NCBI RefSeq assembly: GCF_024055575.1
Contig: NZ_JAMXOE010000015.1
Location: 96,858-160,857, forward strand
Direction: 5' to 3'
DNA: 64,000 nt
From: Mucilaginibacter flavidus
GTDB lineage: Bacteria; Bacteroidota; Bacteroidia; Sphingobacteriales; Sphingobacteriaceae
The notes under the pieces are model-generated. The model was not told where the DNA came from. It ran no database searches and was given only the letters and a program-made list of their open reading frames with translations. The position numbers were made by a program, and so were the translations under genes. This document shows, one piece after another, positions 1 to 8,874 of the stretch (position 1 is the first letter of the stretch; the number at the start of each line of letters is the position of its first letter).

Positions 1-9
1 GTAAGAATA

Positions 10-375
10 ATGCCGAAGAAAATATTAATAGTAGATGATAATATGCTGATGATTGAGGTAATGACCTACATATTAATAAATAATGGGTATGTAGTTTCTG
101 CAACCAACACCGGCACCGATGTTTTTGAACATATTAAAAACGATCACCCGGATTTAATTATACTCGATGCCATTTTACCCGGCATTAACGGCCGCGAGAT
201 TTGCCAGCTCATCAAACTGAATAAAACCACCCGTAACCTGCCGGTTATCATGTGTTCGGGCGACGAATCCATCGATGAATCGTTAAAACAAAAAGGTGCA
301 CCCGATGATGTTTTGCACAAGCCTTTCGATATTAGTTGTTTAATTGAGAAGATAGAGTATCAGTTAGCTGCGTGA
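10..375 (+). CDS. single-domain response regulator (CheY-like)
   Basis: A 121-residue protein that is only a receiver domain. It has the acidic pair D9-D10 after the first strand, phospho-acceptor D53 in IILDA, the switch Ser at 83 (MCSGDE) and the conserved Lys at 104 (HKPF). No output domain is fused, so it should act by protein-protein contact or as a phosphorelay intermediate. No partner kinase is adjacent: the next gene is a convergent pullulanase whose stop lies 2 bp away. Only 9 bases of upstream sequence are visible, so its operon cannot be judged. The family call is firm and the pathway is unknown. Confidence 0.92.
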   Translation: MPKKILIVDDNMLMIEVMTYILINNGYVVSATNTGTDVFEHIKNDHPDLIILDAILPGINGREICQLIKLNKTTRNLPVIMCSGDESIDESLKQKGAPDDVLHKPFDISCLIEKIEYQLAA

Positions 376-377
376 AG

Positions 378-2372
378 CTAGTTGCCATGCAAAACATATG
401 CGCTTGTAGCAGCTAGAGCCAATTCCGTCCTTGCTATTTGTTTTATTCCTTTTTCATTTACAACATTTTCATCTGCTACTATAGTCCACTTGCCTGCAGG
501 CAATTTAATTGCTTTGGCAGATGCATTTCCATTCAACACCACCAGGATATTTTTCCATTTATCGCCATTGGCATTGTTGCTGATTTGATAAGCTATCACC
601 CCTGCATCGCCGGTATCAATAAACTTTAAGTTGGCTTGTATCATTTTGGTTGATGGCATCCTGAATGCAGGGTGATTTTTTCGCAAAGCGATAAGCCCCT
701 TATAATATTCAAAAACTGCCTTGTATTTGGTTTTGCGGCTCCAATCTATTTGATTGATGGAATCGGGCGAGTTATAGGAATTGGCCACGCCCTGTTTGCT
801 GCGTAGCATTTCGGCGCCCGAATGCAGGAAGGATACCCCTTGCGACGTTAATACTATCGCATTAGCAAGTTTATCCATCTTAATCAGGTCCGCTTCCGAA
901 GCGCCGGGGTTGGATATTTTCAGCCTGTCGAACAAGGTGTTATCATCATGGCATGATGCATAAGTTATCGTTTGAAAGGGCTGCGCCGCCCATGCTTCTT
1001 TGGAATAATTTACTTTGCTATAATCCACCTGTTTATTTGGCGTTGATGCTATGATACCCGATTTTACGCTTTCCACCTTATCCAGCGCGCCGCTTACAAA
1101 GCCCTTGTCTTTCATACTGCTCCAGCCGCCTTTTATGCCATCGCGTATATCGTCGCTAAAAACCGCTATTTTATCTAATTTGGCAGTATTCTTCTTTACG
1201 GCCCGGTCGGCTTCGGGTAATGGCGTATTGCCTGCCGTCCAGCCTTCACCATAAATAAAAATGGTGGGGTCAATTTTGTGCAGGGCCGCACTTACCAGGT
1301 TCATGGTTTCAATATCGTGCACGCCCATTAAATCAAACCGGAAACCGTCAAGGTGATATTCCTTTGCCCAATACACTACCGATTCAATAATAAACTTGCG
1401 CACCATAGCCTTTTCTGACGCGACTTCGTTACCACAACTCGTCCCGTTAGCATAAGTGCCATCGGTATTTTTACGATAAAAATATCCCGGCGCAAACTGG
1501 CTAAAGTTTGAGTTTTTGACATCGCTGGTGTGATTATACACTACATCAAGTATCACCCTCAACCCTTTTTTGTGCAGGGCCTGCACCATTTTTTTAAACT
1601 CCTTTATCCGCACATTACCGTCATAAGGGCTAGTGGAGTAACTTCCCTCCGGAACATTATAATTCAAAGGGTCGTAGCCCCAGTTATATTTGGCATCGGG
1701 TTTGGTTTCATCAACCGAATTATAATCAAACGAAGGCAGCAGGTGTACATGGGTAACACCAAGTTGCTTAATGTGATCCAGCCCGGTTGGTTCACCATCT
1801 GGGCTTTTTGTGCCGCTTTCCGCAAGGCCTAAAAACTTACCTTTATGCTTGATGCCTGAATTGGGGTCGACAGATATATCGCGGATATGCAACTCATAAA
1901 GTATTATGTCGGTGAAGTTTTTTAATGCCGGCTTTTTATCTGTTTGCCAGCCGGCGGGGTTGGTTGCAGCCATATCGGCTACCATGCCGCGTGCCCCGTT
2001 TACACCCACCGCTTTTGCGTAAATGTCCGGGCATTCAAGCGACCATTTACCATCCTGTTTCACCTGGAACGTATAATATTTATTCTTTATGTTTTTGTTG
2101 ACTGATGCCCGCCAGGTGCCGTTAAGGCCTTTTGCCATGCTGATGGTGTTGATAGCTTCACCCGCTGCCCCGGCATCATATAATCTCAATTTCACTTCGG
2201 AGGCTTTCGGCGCCCAAACTTTAAAAACCGTTTTTAATGGCGAATATTTAACTCCGAGATCGTTCCCGGAATAGGCCGGATAATCATCAAACAATACCCG
2301 TTTTTCAACAGGCTTAAAAGCTGTAAGCATGGTTATACAAACAATGGTTATAATAAAGTGGCGATATTTCAT
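378..2372 (-). CDS. pulA: type I pullulanase, exported (GH13)
   Basis: A debranching enzyme cleaving alpha-1,6 links in pullulan and glycogen-type glucans. The chosen Met (MKYRHF) gives a signal peptide over about 22 residues; an upstream in-frame Met would add 25 residues without one. A CBM48-like region (about 45-120) comes first, then a GH13 barrel with the type I pullulanase signature YNWGYDP (about 229), region I DVVYNH (about 276), nucleophile Asp in GFRFDLM (about 347), acid Glu in YGEGW (about 376) and region IV ASCHDD (about 473). The length of 664 residues is normal. It stands alone, convergent with a receiver protein, with a Crp/Fnr regulator just upstream on the same strand. Confidence 0.93.
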   Translation of the reverse strand: MKYRHFIITIVCITMLTAFKPVEKRVLFDDYPAYSGNDLGVKYSPLKTVFKVWAPKASEVKLRLYDAGAAGEAINTISMAKGLNGTWRASVNKNIKNKYYTFQVKQDGKWSLECPDIYAKAVGVNGARGMVADMAATNPAGWQTDKKPALKNFTDIILYELHIRDISVDPNSGIKHKGKFLGLAESGTKSPDGEPTGLDHIKQLGVTHVHLLPSFDYNSVDETKPDAKYNWGYDPLNYNVPEGSYSTSPYDGNVRIKEFKKMVQALHKKGLRVILDVVYNHTSDVKNSNFSQFAPGYFYRKNTDGTYANGTSCGNEVASEKAMVRKFIIESVVYWAKEYHLDGFRFDLMGVHDIETMNLVSAALHKIDPTIFIYGEGWTAGNTPLPEADRAVKKNTAKLDKIAVFSDDIRDGIKGGWSSMKDKGFVSGALDKVESVKSGIIASTPNKQVDYSKVNYSKEAWAAQPFQTITYASCHDDNTLFDRLKISNPGASEADLIKMDKLANAIVLTSQGVSFLHSGAEMLRSKQGVANSYNSPDSINQIDWSRKTKYKAVFEYYKGLIALRKNHPAFRMPSTKMIQANLKFIDTGDAGVIAYQISNNANGDKWKNILVVLNGNASAKAIKLPAGKWTIVADENVVNEKGIKQIARTELALAATSAYVLHGN

Positions 2373-2519
2373 AATTGGCTGGCGGCGATGGCCGGGTATT
2401 ATTTTGGTTTTAAAGATAGGATAAATTGCAATAATCATACGAAGCAACTACGCCTGACGAATGATTGCCACAAAATCGGTGCAATCATTCCTAAATAATC
2501 GGTGTAATCCCCCCAATAA

Positions 2520-3086
2520 TCATCTAATATTTTTCCGTATCCTGCTCAACGACGTAGGCGTAACCCCGATAAACGAGGCCAAATATTTCTGCGGGATTTT
2601 TTGAATATAAGGCGGTTTGGTTAGCAAATCTAAATAGCGTTGCTCAGCACTGTCGCGTTGCAGTGCAGTAAAGCGGTCGATGAGGGTTAATATGGCATCT
2701 TCCCAAAAACGGCGTATCATTTCCTGCGTTTTGGGGTGGGTTTGATAGAGTCTGTCGAGTTCAGCTTTAGGCAGGTATAAAATTTCACTGTCCTCAATGG
2801 CCTGCAAAAAGTAGCCCGAGGGTTTTTCGCTGATGAAGCTGTAAATATCAATAGCCGACGAATTTTTAAACGCAAACCAAACCGACACCTCTATATCATC
2901 TACCACATAGTACAAGCGCAGGCAGCCCTCCTGCACAAAAACAAGATCTTTACAAACGGCGCCTTCGCTCAGCAGGAAATCGTTTTTGGCAATCTTGCGC
3001 GATTTAAACCTGCCGGCAATATCCTCCAGCTCGGCCTCATCCAGCTTTACATATTGCGAAATAAAATTCTTTAACCCGGCCGACAT
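2520..3086 (-). CDS. Crp/Fnr-family transcriptional regulator
   Basis: A 188-residue protein with an N-terminal cyclic-nucleotide-binding-like beta barrel (about 20-115) and a C-terminal winged-helix ending in LASFIGVTPTSLSRIRKNIR, the recognition-helix form typical of Bacteroidota Crp/Fnr proteins. I see no cysteine cluster for an Fe-S centre, so an FNR-type oxygen sensor is unlikely, and the ligand is unknown. It lies 147 bp upstream of the pullulanase on the same strand; whether it regulates that gene is a guess from position. Confidence 0.88.
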   Translation of the reverse strand: MSAGLKNFISQYVKLDEAELEDIAGRFKSRKIAKNDFLLSEGAVCKDLVFVQEGCLRLYYVVDDIEVSVWFAFKNSSAIDIYSFISEKPSGYFLQAIEDSEILYLPKAELDRLYQTHPKTQEMIRRFWEDAILTLIDRFTALQRDSAEQRYLDLLTKPPYIQKIPQKYLASFIGVTPTSLSRIRKNIR

Positions 3087-3163
3087 CTGTGTTTTGTATT
3101 GGGTTTTAAAGATAGGCTAATGCAGGTAAAAATGGAAATTATAAAAATCCTGACAACAAGATC

Positions 3164-3196
3164 AGATTTGACAACTTTCAAAAAGTTGTCAAATCT
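3164..3196. repeat. hairpin upstream of the Crp/Fnr gene
   Basis: Perfect inverted repeat: TTTGACAACTTT pairs with AAAGTTGTCAAA around a 3-nt loop. It sits about 80 bp before the Crp/Fnr start and could be a terminator for upstream transcription or an operator. No strong T-run follows on the minus strand. Confidence 0.6.
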
Positions 3197-3222
3197 AAAC
3201 GCCTTAAGCATTTAGCATGATA

Positions 3223-3378
3223 AAAGTGCTGACACTGTTTTGTCAGCACTTTTATCATTTTTTGTGGCGCTTTTAGTTAAAAAACCGCCATCGCGAGCCA
3301 AAAATGCGCTTTTTTCCAAAATGTATTGAATTTTACCGTTCCACCCCGTTCCTTGTGTTTCACTGTGAACAGGAACAC
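3223..3378 (+). repeat. dispersed structured repeat R, copy 1
   Basis: Two hairpin blocks also found, on the opposite strand, at 32183-32352. Block 1 is AAAAGTGCTGACA and its complement around a 7-nt loop (3223-3255). Block 2 starts with a GTTCCAC box and ends in a stem made of GTTCCTTGT and ACAGGAAC (about 3350-3376). Between the blocks the two copies have largely diverged. Spurious short reading frames run through both copies. It lies just downstream of the dinB-like gene. Confidence 0.75.
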
Positions 3379-3384
3379 ATTAGG

Positions 3385-3912
3385 CTACCTCCCATGTATA
3401 TTATAAAAATTATAATCGGTCATGGGTGCATCGGTAAACCCCAGGTTGCGCCCGATAGTTATAATTTGCCCGCGGTGATACGTACTGTGGTTCATAACTT
3501 GCATAATGTATTCAAAATTCTGAAAATCACACTGAAACCACGGGCTAACTACCAAAGTGCTTTCTTCAATTGCCTCGCCGGTCATTTCCTTAACATAATC
3601 GGCTAATATATCAGACTGCTCCACAAGGCCCTTGAAAGCATCTTCCAGCATGCCGTTAAATTCATCAAACCCGTCGGGCTCGCTTCTTTTAATTACCGAT
3701 AACCAATAGCGCTGGGTTTTCCAGATATGTACAATGGTTGCTTTGATCGAATTAAAACAGGAGGGTACTTCCTTTTCCAAAATGTCGGCCGGCTTGGTAC
3801 GCAGCCAGTTGATGAGGGTTGCGTTTGCCCACAGGTTATAGTCGGCATAGTTTTTCATTAAATAAACAATTGGCGATACGCTTACTTCGATGGTTGATTC
3901 CTGTTGTTTCAT
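3385..3912 (-). CDS. DinB-family protein
   Basis: A 175-residue protein of the DinB/YfiT four-helix-bundle superfamily, whose members bind a divalent metal through three histidines; many act as thiol-dependent transferases. Visible family marks are the N-terminal YNLWANATLINWL segment, a central His (IVHIWKTQRYWLS) and the C-terminal NHSTYHRGQI motif with two histidines. I start at MKQQES because 16 upstream residues look non-conserved. It is followed on its own strand by repeat R. Substrate unknown; a bacillithiol-dependent role is only an inference from the bshA gene elsewhere in the window. Confidence 0.85.
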   Translation of the reverse strand: MKQQESTIEVSVSPIVYLMKNYADYNLWANATLINWLRTKPADILEKEVPSCFNSIKATIVHIWKTQRYWLSVIKRSEPDGFDEFNGMLEDAFKGLVEQSDILADYVKEMTGEAIEESTLVVSPWFQCDFQNFEYIMQVMNHSTYHRGQIITIGRNLGFTDAPMTDYNFYNIHGR

Positions 3913-4018
3913 GTTGTGGTTGTTTTGATTTGAAACAAAGGAAAGAAGCGGTAGTGACAACGGTATGTCAGCAGGAAAGTGTTAAGTGAATTTATTTTAG
4001 GCGTGCATTCGATGTGGC

Positions 4019-5029
4019 CTAAGATTCCATCCCTGCGGTCTCTTCAGCATACCTTGGGTTTAGGCTCACTTCCTCTAAAATCTCCATTACTTCCTCCAGC
4101 GTGCCGGCGGTAACCAGGCGCATACGGTACTCTTTAAAGTTCTCAATACCTTTAAAGTAATTGCTGTAATGGCGACGCATTTCAAATATCCCGGTTTTCG
4201 GGCCTTTCCATTCTATAGATTTTTGCAGGTGGGTGGTGCAGGCGTCAATACGTTCGGCAATGGTGGGTTTGTCCAGGTATTCGCCGGTTTTAAAGTAGTG
4301 CTTTATCTCGCGGAAAATCCATGGGTAGCCAATTGCAGCGCGACCTATCATCATGCCATCCACACCGAACTCCATGCGCCAGTTGGCAGCTTTTTGGGGC
4401 GAATCGATATCACCATTTCCAAAAATTGGGATTTGTATCCTTGGGTTCTTTTTTATCTCGCTGATAAGGTGCCAGTCGGCAACGCCTTTATACATCTGGG
4501 CACGGGTACGGCCATGTATGGTGAGGGCTTTTATACCCACATCCTGCAGGCGTTCGGCAACTTCGTATACATTTTTGGTGTTATCGTCCCAGCCCAAACG
4601 GGTTTTCACCGTTACGGGCAGGTGGGTTGCGTTAACCACGGCTTTGGTCATGGCTACCATCTTGTCGATATCCTGCAGCAGGCTTGCGCCGGCGCCACGA
4701 CAAGCCACCTGTTTTACCGGGCAGCCATAGTTAATGTCCATCAAATCGGGATTGGCAAGGGTAGCTATTTCGGTAGCTTCGCGCATATGGTCGATATCGC
4801 TGCCGAAAATCTGGATGCCTATTGGGCGCTCGTACTCAAAAATATCGAGTTTCTGGCGGCTTTTCGCGGCATCGCGTATCAGGCCCTCGCTCGAGATAAA
4901 TTCGGTGTACATCATATCGGCCCCGTTCTGCTTGCACACATAACGGAAAGGCGGATCGCTCACATCTTCCATTGGCGCCAGCAACAGCGGGAACTCCCCT
5001 AAATCAATATTTCCTATTTGTACCGACAT
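4019..5029 (-). CDS. dusB: tRNA-dihydrouridine synthase
   Basis: An FMN-dependent enzyme that reduces uridines in the tRNA D-loop with NAD(P)H. The 336-residue TIM barrel shows LLAPMEDVSDPPFR at the N-terminus, the active-site motif NYGCPVKQVACRGAG with the catalytic Cys, TVKTRLGWD, TIHGRTRAQMYKG and GNGDI, ending in the helical tRNA-binding domain. These match the DusB branch. It is divergent from the CPBP protease operon, with only 37 bp between the two starts, so both promoters overlap. A long open frame on the opposite strand (4169-5002) is a shadow. Confidence 0.95.
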   Translation of the reverse strand: MSVQIGNIDLGEFPLLLAPMEDVSDPPFRYVCKQNGADMMYTEFISSEGLIRDAAKSRQKLDIFEYERPIGIQIFGSDIDHMREATEIATLANPDLMDINYGCPVKQVACRGAGASLLQDIDKMVAMTKAVVNATHLPVTVKTRLGWDDNTKNVYEVAERLQDVGIKALTIHGRTRAQMYKGVADWHLISEIKKNPRIQIPIFGNGDIDSPQKAANWRMEFGVDGMMIGRAAIGYPWIFREIKHYFKTGEYLDKPTIAERIDACTTHLQKSIEWKGPKTGIFEMRRHYSNYFKGIENFKEYRMRLVTAGTLEEVMEILEEVSLNPRYAEETAGMES

Positions 5030-5066
5030 CAGTTATCTTCGTGCAAAAATACGTATTTTAACCCGG

Positions 5067-6023
5067 ATGATAAATACTCCATATAAACAGTTAGAAAAGG
5101 GTGACAAACAGATGCACCCCGGACTGCAATTTTTAACGTTTATCGGCATTTTTCTATTTGTTTTTTTAGCTGGCAACCTGATAGGCAGCGGGATAGTAAT
5201 TGGGTTATATGGTATGAAAACCCTTGCTTCCCTGGCCAGCCTTGACATGACGGTGCCGCATTTTATGACCTCGATATGGATAATACAAACCGCCGGAACA
5301 ACGTTGCCAATTTTGCTATCTCCCCTGTTTTTTGCATGGGTGATCGTTCGCGATGTTCCGGATTATATTAAACCAACATTCCGTTTTCCGTGGACTTTGC
5401 TGCTGATTGTGTTGGCAGTTATGTTCCTGTCGATGCCACTAATCGAGTTTTTATCAAATCTTAACCAAAAAATGGTGCTGCCCCCCTGGTTAAAGTGGAT
5501 GAAAGAAAGCGAGGAACAAACCGAAAAGCTAATGGAAGGCATGCTAAAGATGGGCAGCATTTGGGACGTAATATCAAACGTGTTGTTTATAGGATTGTTT
5601 ACTGCCATTGCAGAGGAGTTTATGTTTCGCGGGGTATTGCAAACTATATTTTATAAGTGGACGAAGAATATACACGTGGCTATCTGGATAACCGCTGTAC
5701 TTTTCAGCGCATTCCATATGGAGTTTTTTGGCTTTTTGCCAAGATTGCTGCTGGGGCTGTTCTTTGGTTATTTTGTGGCCTGGAGCGGCAGTATCTGGAC
5801 GGGTGTCTGGGCACATTTTATTAATAACGCTACCATTGTGATTGTCACTTACCTGTTTCAGCAAAAAATTTTTACCGGCGATGTAAACAACCAGCATGTA
5901 TTTAACAACATTGCCTACATGATAAGCCTGTTGGTTACGGCCGCGCTGCTTATCATTTACAAAAAAGTCACCGACTCACGAAAACAACAACCGCTTTTGA
6001 GTAATGGAGAAGAACTGGATTAA
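5067..6023 (+). CDS. CPBP-family intramembrane metalloprotease
   Basis: A 318-residue polytopic membrane protein (about 7-8 hydrophobic spans) of the CPBP/Abi family of Rce1-like glutamyl proteases. The motifs are present: EEFMFRG (about 188), FSAFHMEFFGFLPRLLLGLFFG with the catalytic His, and HFINN near residue 250. It is first in an operon that overlaps the next gene by 20 bp and continues into cdsA and psd, linking it to the inner membrane. Natural substrate unknown. Confidence 0.88.
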   Translation: MINTPYKQLEKGDKQMHPGLQFLTFIGIFLFVFLAGNLIGSGIVIGLYGMKTLASLASLDMTVPHFMTSIWIIQTAGTTLPILLSPLFFAWVIVRDVPDYIKPTFRFPWTLLLIVLAVMFLSMPLIEFLSNLNQKMVLPPWLKWMKESEEQTEKLMEGMLKMGSIWDVISNVLFIGLFTAIAEEFMFRGVLQTIFYKWTKNIHVAIWITAVLFSAFHMEFFGFLPRLLLGLFFGYFVAWSGSIWTGVWAHFINNATIVIVTYLFQQKIFTGDVNNQHVFNNIAYMISLLVTAALLIIYKKVTDSRKQQPLLSNGEELD

Positions 6024-6216
6024 AATTTATGCTTCTTCAAACTTTTACCAGTCGGAAATGGTAAAGCAGGCCCTTGCAGGGCAAAATATAGAAACCGTAT
6101 TATTAAACAAACAGGACTCGAGCCACCGCTCGTTTGGCGATATTGAAGTTTACGTGCACCAGGACGATTTTAGCAACGCCATTGAAGTGATCATCCTGAA
6201 TCAAATTACCCAATGA
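6004..6216 (+). CDS. DUF2007-family small protein
   Basis: A 70-residue protein of the DUF2007 (putative signal-transducing, GlnB-like fold) family. It begins with W-I-K-I-Y-A-S-S-N-F-Y-Q-S-E, typical of the family, and contains VLLNKQDSS and DIEVYV. It overlaps the CPBP gene by 20 bp and cdsA by 4 bp (ATGA), so it is translationally coupled to both. Molecular function is not known. Confidence 0.85.
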   Translation: MEKNWIKIYASSNFYQSEMVKQALAGQNIETVLLNKQDSSHRSFGDIEVYVHQDDFSNAIEVIILNQITQ

Positions 6217-7049
6217 GAACACGCGCAATTACCGGAGTTTTATTTGTTATAGTTATGCTGGCCTCAGTAATGCTGGGCCCTTTAGTTTTTGCGGGTTTTT
6301 ACCTGCTGATAAGCTGCTTTTGCTTGTTTGAGTTTTACGGGCTGATAAAACAAAACACCGCCGGCCCAAATGCCATTGTTGGGATTGTAACCGGCGCACT
6401 GCTATTTGCTGCATTTGCCGTGATTTGCTATTCAGGTGTGTTTTCCATACCGGTTTTCGCGGGAATGAATATAGGGCACAAGCTGCTGTTTTTGCTGCCA
6501 ATTGCCTCGGCTGCCATATTTGTGTCCGAGCTTTTTAAAAAGTCGGAAGCGCCGTTTACTAATATTGCCTATACTTATTTGGGGCTGATATTTACCATTG
6601 TACCGTTCACATTTTTTCATGGGCTGGCTTACGCGACCGGTGGTTTTAACCTGTACATGCCGCTGGGCTTTTTAATAATGCTTTGGAGTAACGATACCGG
6701 GGCTTACCTTGTTGGACGGGCCATTGGGCGGACCAAGCTTTTTGAACGCCATTCGCCTAAAAAAACATGGGAAGGCTTTATCGGGGGAGCTTTCATAAGC
6801 GTAGCAGCTGCGCGCATATTCGGCCACTACCATACCGGGCTTGCCATGCAGCACTGGATTATTATGGCATTGATTATATCCATTGTAGGTACTACGGGCG
6901 ATTTGGTGGAATCAATGCTTAAACGGAGCATTAATGTCAAGGACTCCGGCGGTATTTTGCCCGGTCACGGCGGCTTGTTAGACAGGTTCGACGGGTTGCT
7001 TTTAGCAGCCCCTATTGTATATACTTACCTATACTTCATTTCAAATTAG
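6213..7049 (+). CDS. cdsA: phosphatidate cytidylyltransferase
   Basis: Makes CDP-diacylglycerol from phosphatidate and CTP in the inner membrane, the branch point of phospholipid synthesis. The 278-residue protein has about 7-8 hydrophobic segments and the family signature near the C-terminus: SPKKTWEGFIGG (about 190), GDLVESMLKRSINVKDSGG and LPGHGGLLDRFD with the metal-binding Asp residues. It overlaps the preceding gene by 4 bp and is followed by psd, giving two successive phospholipid enzymes in one transcription unit. Confidence 0.95.
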   Translation: MRTRAITGVLFVIVMLASVMLGPLVFAGFYLLISCFCLFEFYGLIKQNTAGPNAIVGIVTGALLFAAFAVICYSGVFSIPVFAGMNIGHKLLFLLPIASAAIFVSELFKKSEAPFTNIAYTYLGLIFTIVPFTFFHGLAYATGGFNLYMPLGFLIMLWSNDTGAYLVGRAIGRTKLFERHSPKKTWEGFIGGAFISVAAARIFGHYHTGLAMQHWIIMALIISIVGTTGDLVESMLKRSINVKDSGGILPGHGGLLDRFDGLLLAAPIVYTYLYFISN

Positions 7050-7099
7050 TAGTTTTGCAAAATTATCAGCATACAATAGCACTATAACAAACAACCCCA

Positions 7100-7858
7100 A
7101 TGATGACTTTTCATAAAGAAGGATACACTTCCTTAGCCATTTGCATACTGTTTATATTTATACTGAATGCGTTTATACAATTTTACTTCCCCGAAGCTCA
7201 TGTTGTAAAATGGATAGTTTATATCCTGTCGTTTTTCCTTTTTGTAATCATCGTACAGTTTTTCCGCAGCCCTAAAATCACCATCGAAGCGCACAACAAA
7301 CACGTGCTATGCCCCGCTGATGGCAAAGTAGTGGTGATTGAAGAAACCGAAGAAACTGAGTTTTTGAAAGATAGACGCATACAGCTATCAGTTTTTATGT
7401 CGCCTATTAACGTGCATATTAACCGCAACCCTATAGCCGGCGTTATAAAATATTTCAGGTACCACAAAGGCAAATATCTGGTGGCCTGGCACCCAAAATC
7501 GTCTACCGAAAACGAGCGTACCACCATTGCGATTGAAAACGAGGACGGTGTAGTTATATTATTCCGCCAGATTGCCGGTGCGCTTGCCCGCCGCATTGTG
7601 TGGTATGTAAAAGAAGGCGACGTGGTAAGTCAGGGCGAACAGTTTGGCTTTATCAAATTCGGCAGCCGGGTGGATGTGTTTTTACCTCTTGGTACCGAAA
7701 TTAAAGTTGAGCTTGGCCAGGTAGTAAAAGGCGGCCGCACCATATTAGCCGAACTTGCCGACAAACCTGCCCCCGTAAAAACCAAAGCTCAGGCTGATGA
7801 TGCTTTTGATATCGTAAAAGCAGCAAGGCCGGTGAAGAATACGATCAAGAAGAAGTAA
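7100..7858 (+). CDS. psd: phosphatidylserine decarboxylase family protein
   Basis: Decarboxylates phosphatidylserine to phosphatidylethanolamine through a pyruvoyl group made by self-cleavage. The 252-residue chain has two N-terminal hydrophobic helices (about 10-55), the core MSPINVHINRNP, and the cleavage motif F-G-S (Gly188-Ser189) in IKFGSRVDVFLP. The C-terminal tail after 215 is Lys-rich and poorly conserved. It follows cdsA by 50 bp; a TAGTTTTG box at 7050-7057 could be a -7 element, so it may also have its own promoter. Confidence 0.93.
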   Translation: MMTFHKEGYTSLAICILFIFILNAFIQFYFPEAHVVKWIVYILSFFLFVIIVQFFRSPKITIEAHNKHVLCPADGKVVVIEETEETEFLKDRRIQLSVFMSPINVHINRNPIAGVIKYFRYHKGKYLVAWHPKSSTENERTTIAIENEDGVVILFRQIAGALARRIVWYVKEGDVVSQGEQFGFIKFGSRVDVFLPLGTEIKVELGQVVKGGRTILAELADKPAPVKTKAQADDAFDIVKAARPVKNTIKKK

Positions 7859-8155
7859 AATAGTTGATAGTTCATGGTTGATAGTTCATGGCCGGAAGAG
7901 GGAAGTAGTGGCAGTGGGGAGTAGCAGTACGTAAAAACAGGCTGTCATGCTGAGGCACTCGAAACATGCGGGCAAAGGCCTTTACGGATGATTGGTGATT
8001 ACCATTCAGTACACGCAGGCGGCTTCGAATGGGAGTTTATTTAAGCAACCTAATGTTCACCATCCCAATTCTTCTTTCCTCGCAGAGGGCCTTGCGTTCC
8101 GGAAATATCCCCTATTTAGCCTATAACATTTTCCCACTTGCCTTGTTCTTTAATT
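7859..8155. other. gap with repeat words, no gene
   Basis: 297 bp after psd. It begins with reiterated GATAGTTCATGG words (7863-7892), followed by unrelated sequence. I see no coding frame, RNA gene or clear promoter. Confidence 0.5.
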
Positions 8156-8653
8156 ATGGCGAAATTTGCAGCGATGACGGATCTGAATGAATATGAGTGC
8201 GAAATGCTCGACGCGGTGCTGGAAGCCTTCGGCATTCCCGACAGCCTGACGCGCGGGCAACTGCTCGAGCTTTTCGACAACGACGAAGCCTCGGCCTTTG
8301 CCATGGTGCAGGCGCTGGCCCGCGAGGATCTTATAGCCGAATCAGGCAAACACGGTGACTATGAGCTTCCAGAGAGACTCATTCTGAAACCCAAAGGCGA
8401 AAAATTTTTAAAAGAGGGCGGCTTTTCCAGGCGCTACCAGTTGGAGCAGCAAAAACCAATGGAAGTGGGCGGCACGCTGGCTAAACTGCAGCAGCAAAAC
8501 ATGCGCCTCCAAAACGAAAAACTGGCCAACCAGGCGGAGATAAGCGAACTTAAAAAAACCGTAAACGCCCGCCAAACCCGGCAGTATATCCTTTGGGCGC
8601 TTATAGTTGTAGCACTAATTATAGGCTATTTTTGGGGACATGCGCATAAGTAG
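8156..8653 (+). CDS. hypothetical protein, helical with C-terminal membrane anchor
   Basis: 165 residues from the ATG at 8156 (ATG at 8174 is also possible). The first 80 residues look like a small winged-helix-type domain (LTRGQLLELFDNDEASAFAMVQALAREDLIAE, then ERLILKPKGEKFL). Residues about 95-135 form a Gln/Lys-rich coiled coil, and the last 25 residues are a transmembrane helix (YILWALIVVALIIGYFWG). So it would be tail-anchored with its domains in the cytoplasm. Family not recognised; a role in recruiting something to the membrane is only a possibility. Confidence 0.7.
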   Translation: MAKFAAMTDLNEYECEMLDAVLEAFGIPDSLTRGQLLELFDNDEASAFAMVQALAREDLIAESGKHGDYELPERLILKPKGEKFLKEGGFSRRYQLEQQKPMEVGGTLAKLQQQNMRLQNEKLANQAEISELKKTVNARQTRQYILWALIVVALIIGYFWGHAHK

Positions 8654-8679
8654 CAATAAAAAGCAAGTGGTATTACACG

Positions 8680-8874
8680 TTATGTCAATGCCGCTACACT
8701 TTTTATCCACCATGTATTGCCAAAAACATCCGTAACCCCGCCGTTACGGCCATAGCTTTGGTCGGCTGGAGGCATCAGGGTTGTGGCGCCATTATCAAGC
8801 GCTTTCTTAAAAACGGCATCGCAGTCATCAACATAAATAAATATGCCTACCCTCACATCCCCTTCTGTATCGCC
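8680..8874 (-). pseudogene. 3' remnant of a VOC (glyoxalase/bleomycin-resistance) gene
   Basis: Reading the minus strand from about 8874 gives 64 residues with VGIFIYVDDCDAVFKKAL, then TTLMPPADQSYGRNGGVTDVFGNTWWIKS and a stop. This is the C-terminal half of a PhnB-like VOC domain (VDD-D, GATT-MPP-DQ, R-G-V-D-FGNTWWI). The frame hits a TGA at 8875-8877 and has no start, and its first codons overlap the 3' end of the beta-lactamase gene in another frame. The N-terminal half is absent, so this is a broken gene. Confidence 0.8.

Noticed and set aside
3304..3606. Open frame of 100 codons overlapping the DinB gene 3' end
   Set aside because: Half lies in repeat R and half is antisense to the DinB protein.
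4169..5002. Long open frame (277 codons) opposite dusB
   Set aside because: Antisense shadow of a well-conserved gene; the translated sequence has no recognisable domain.
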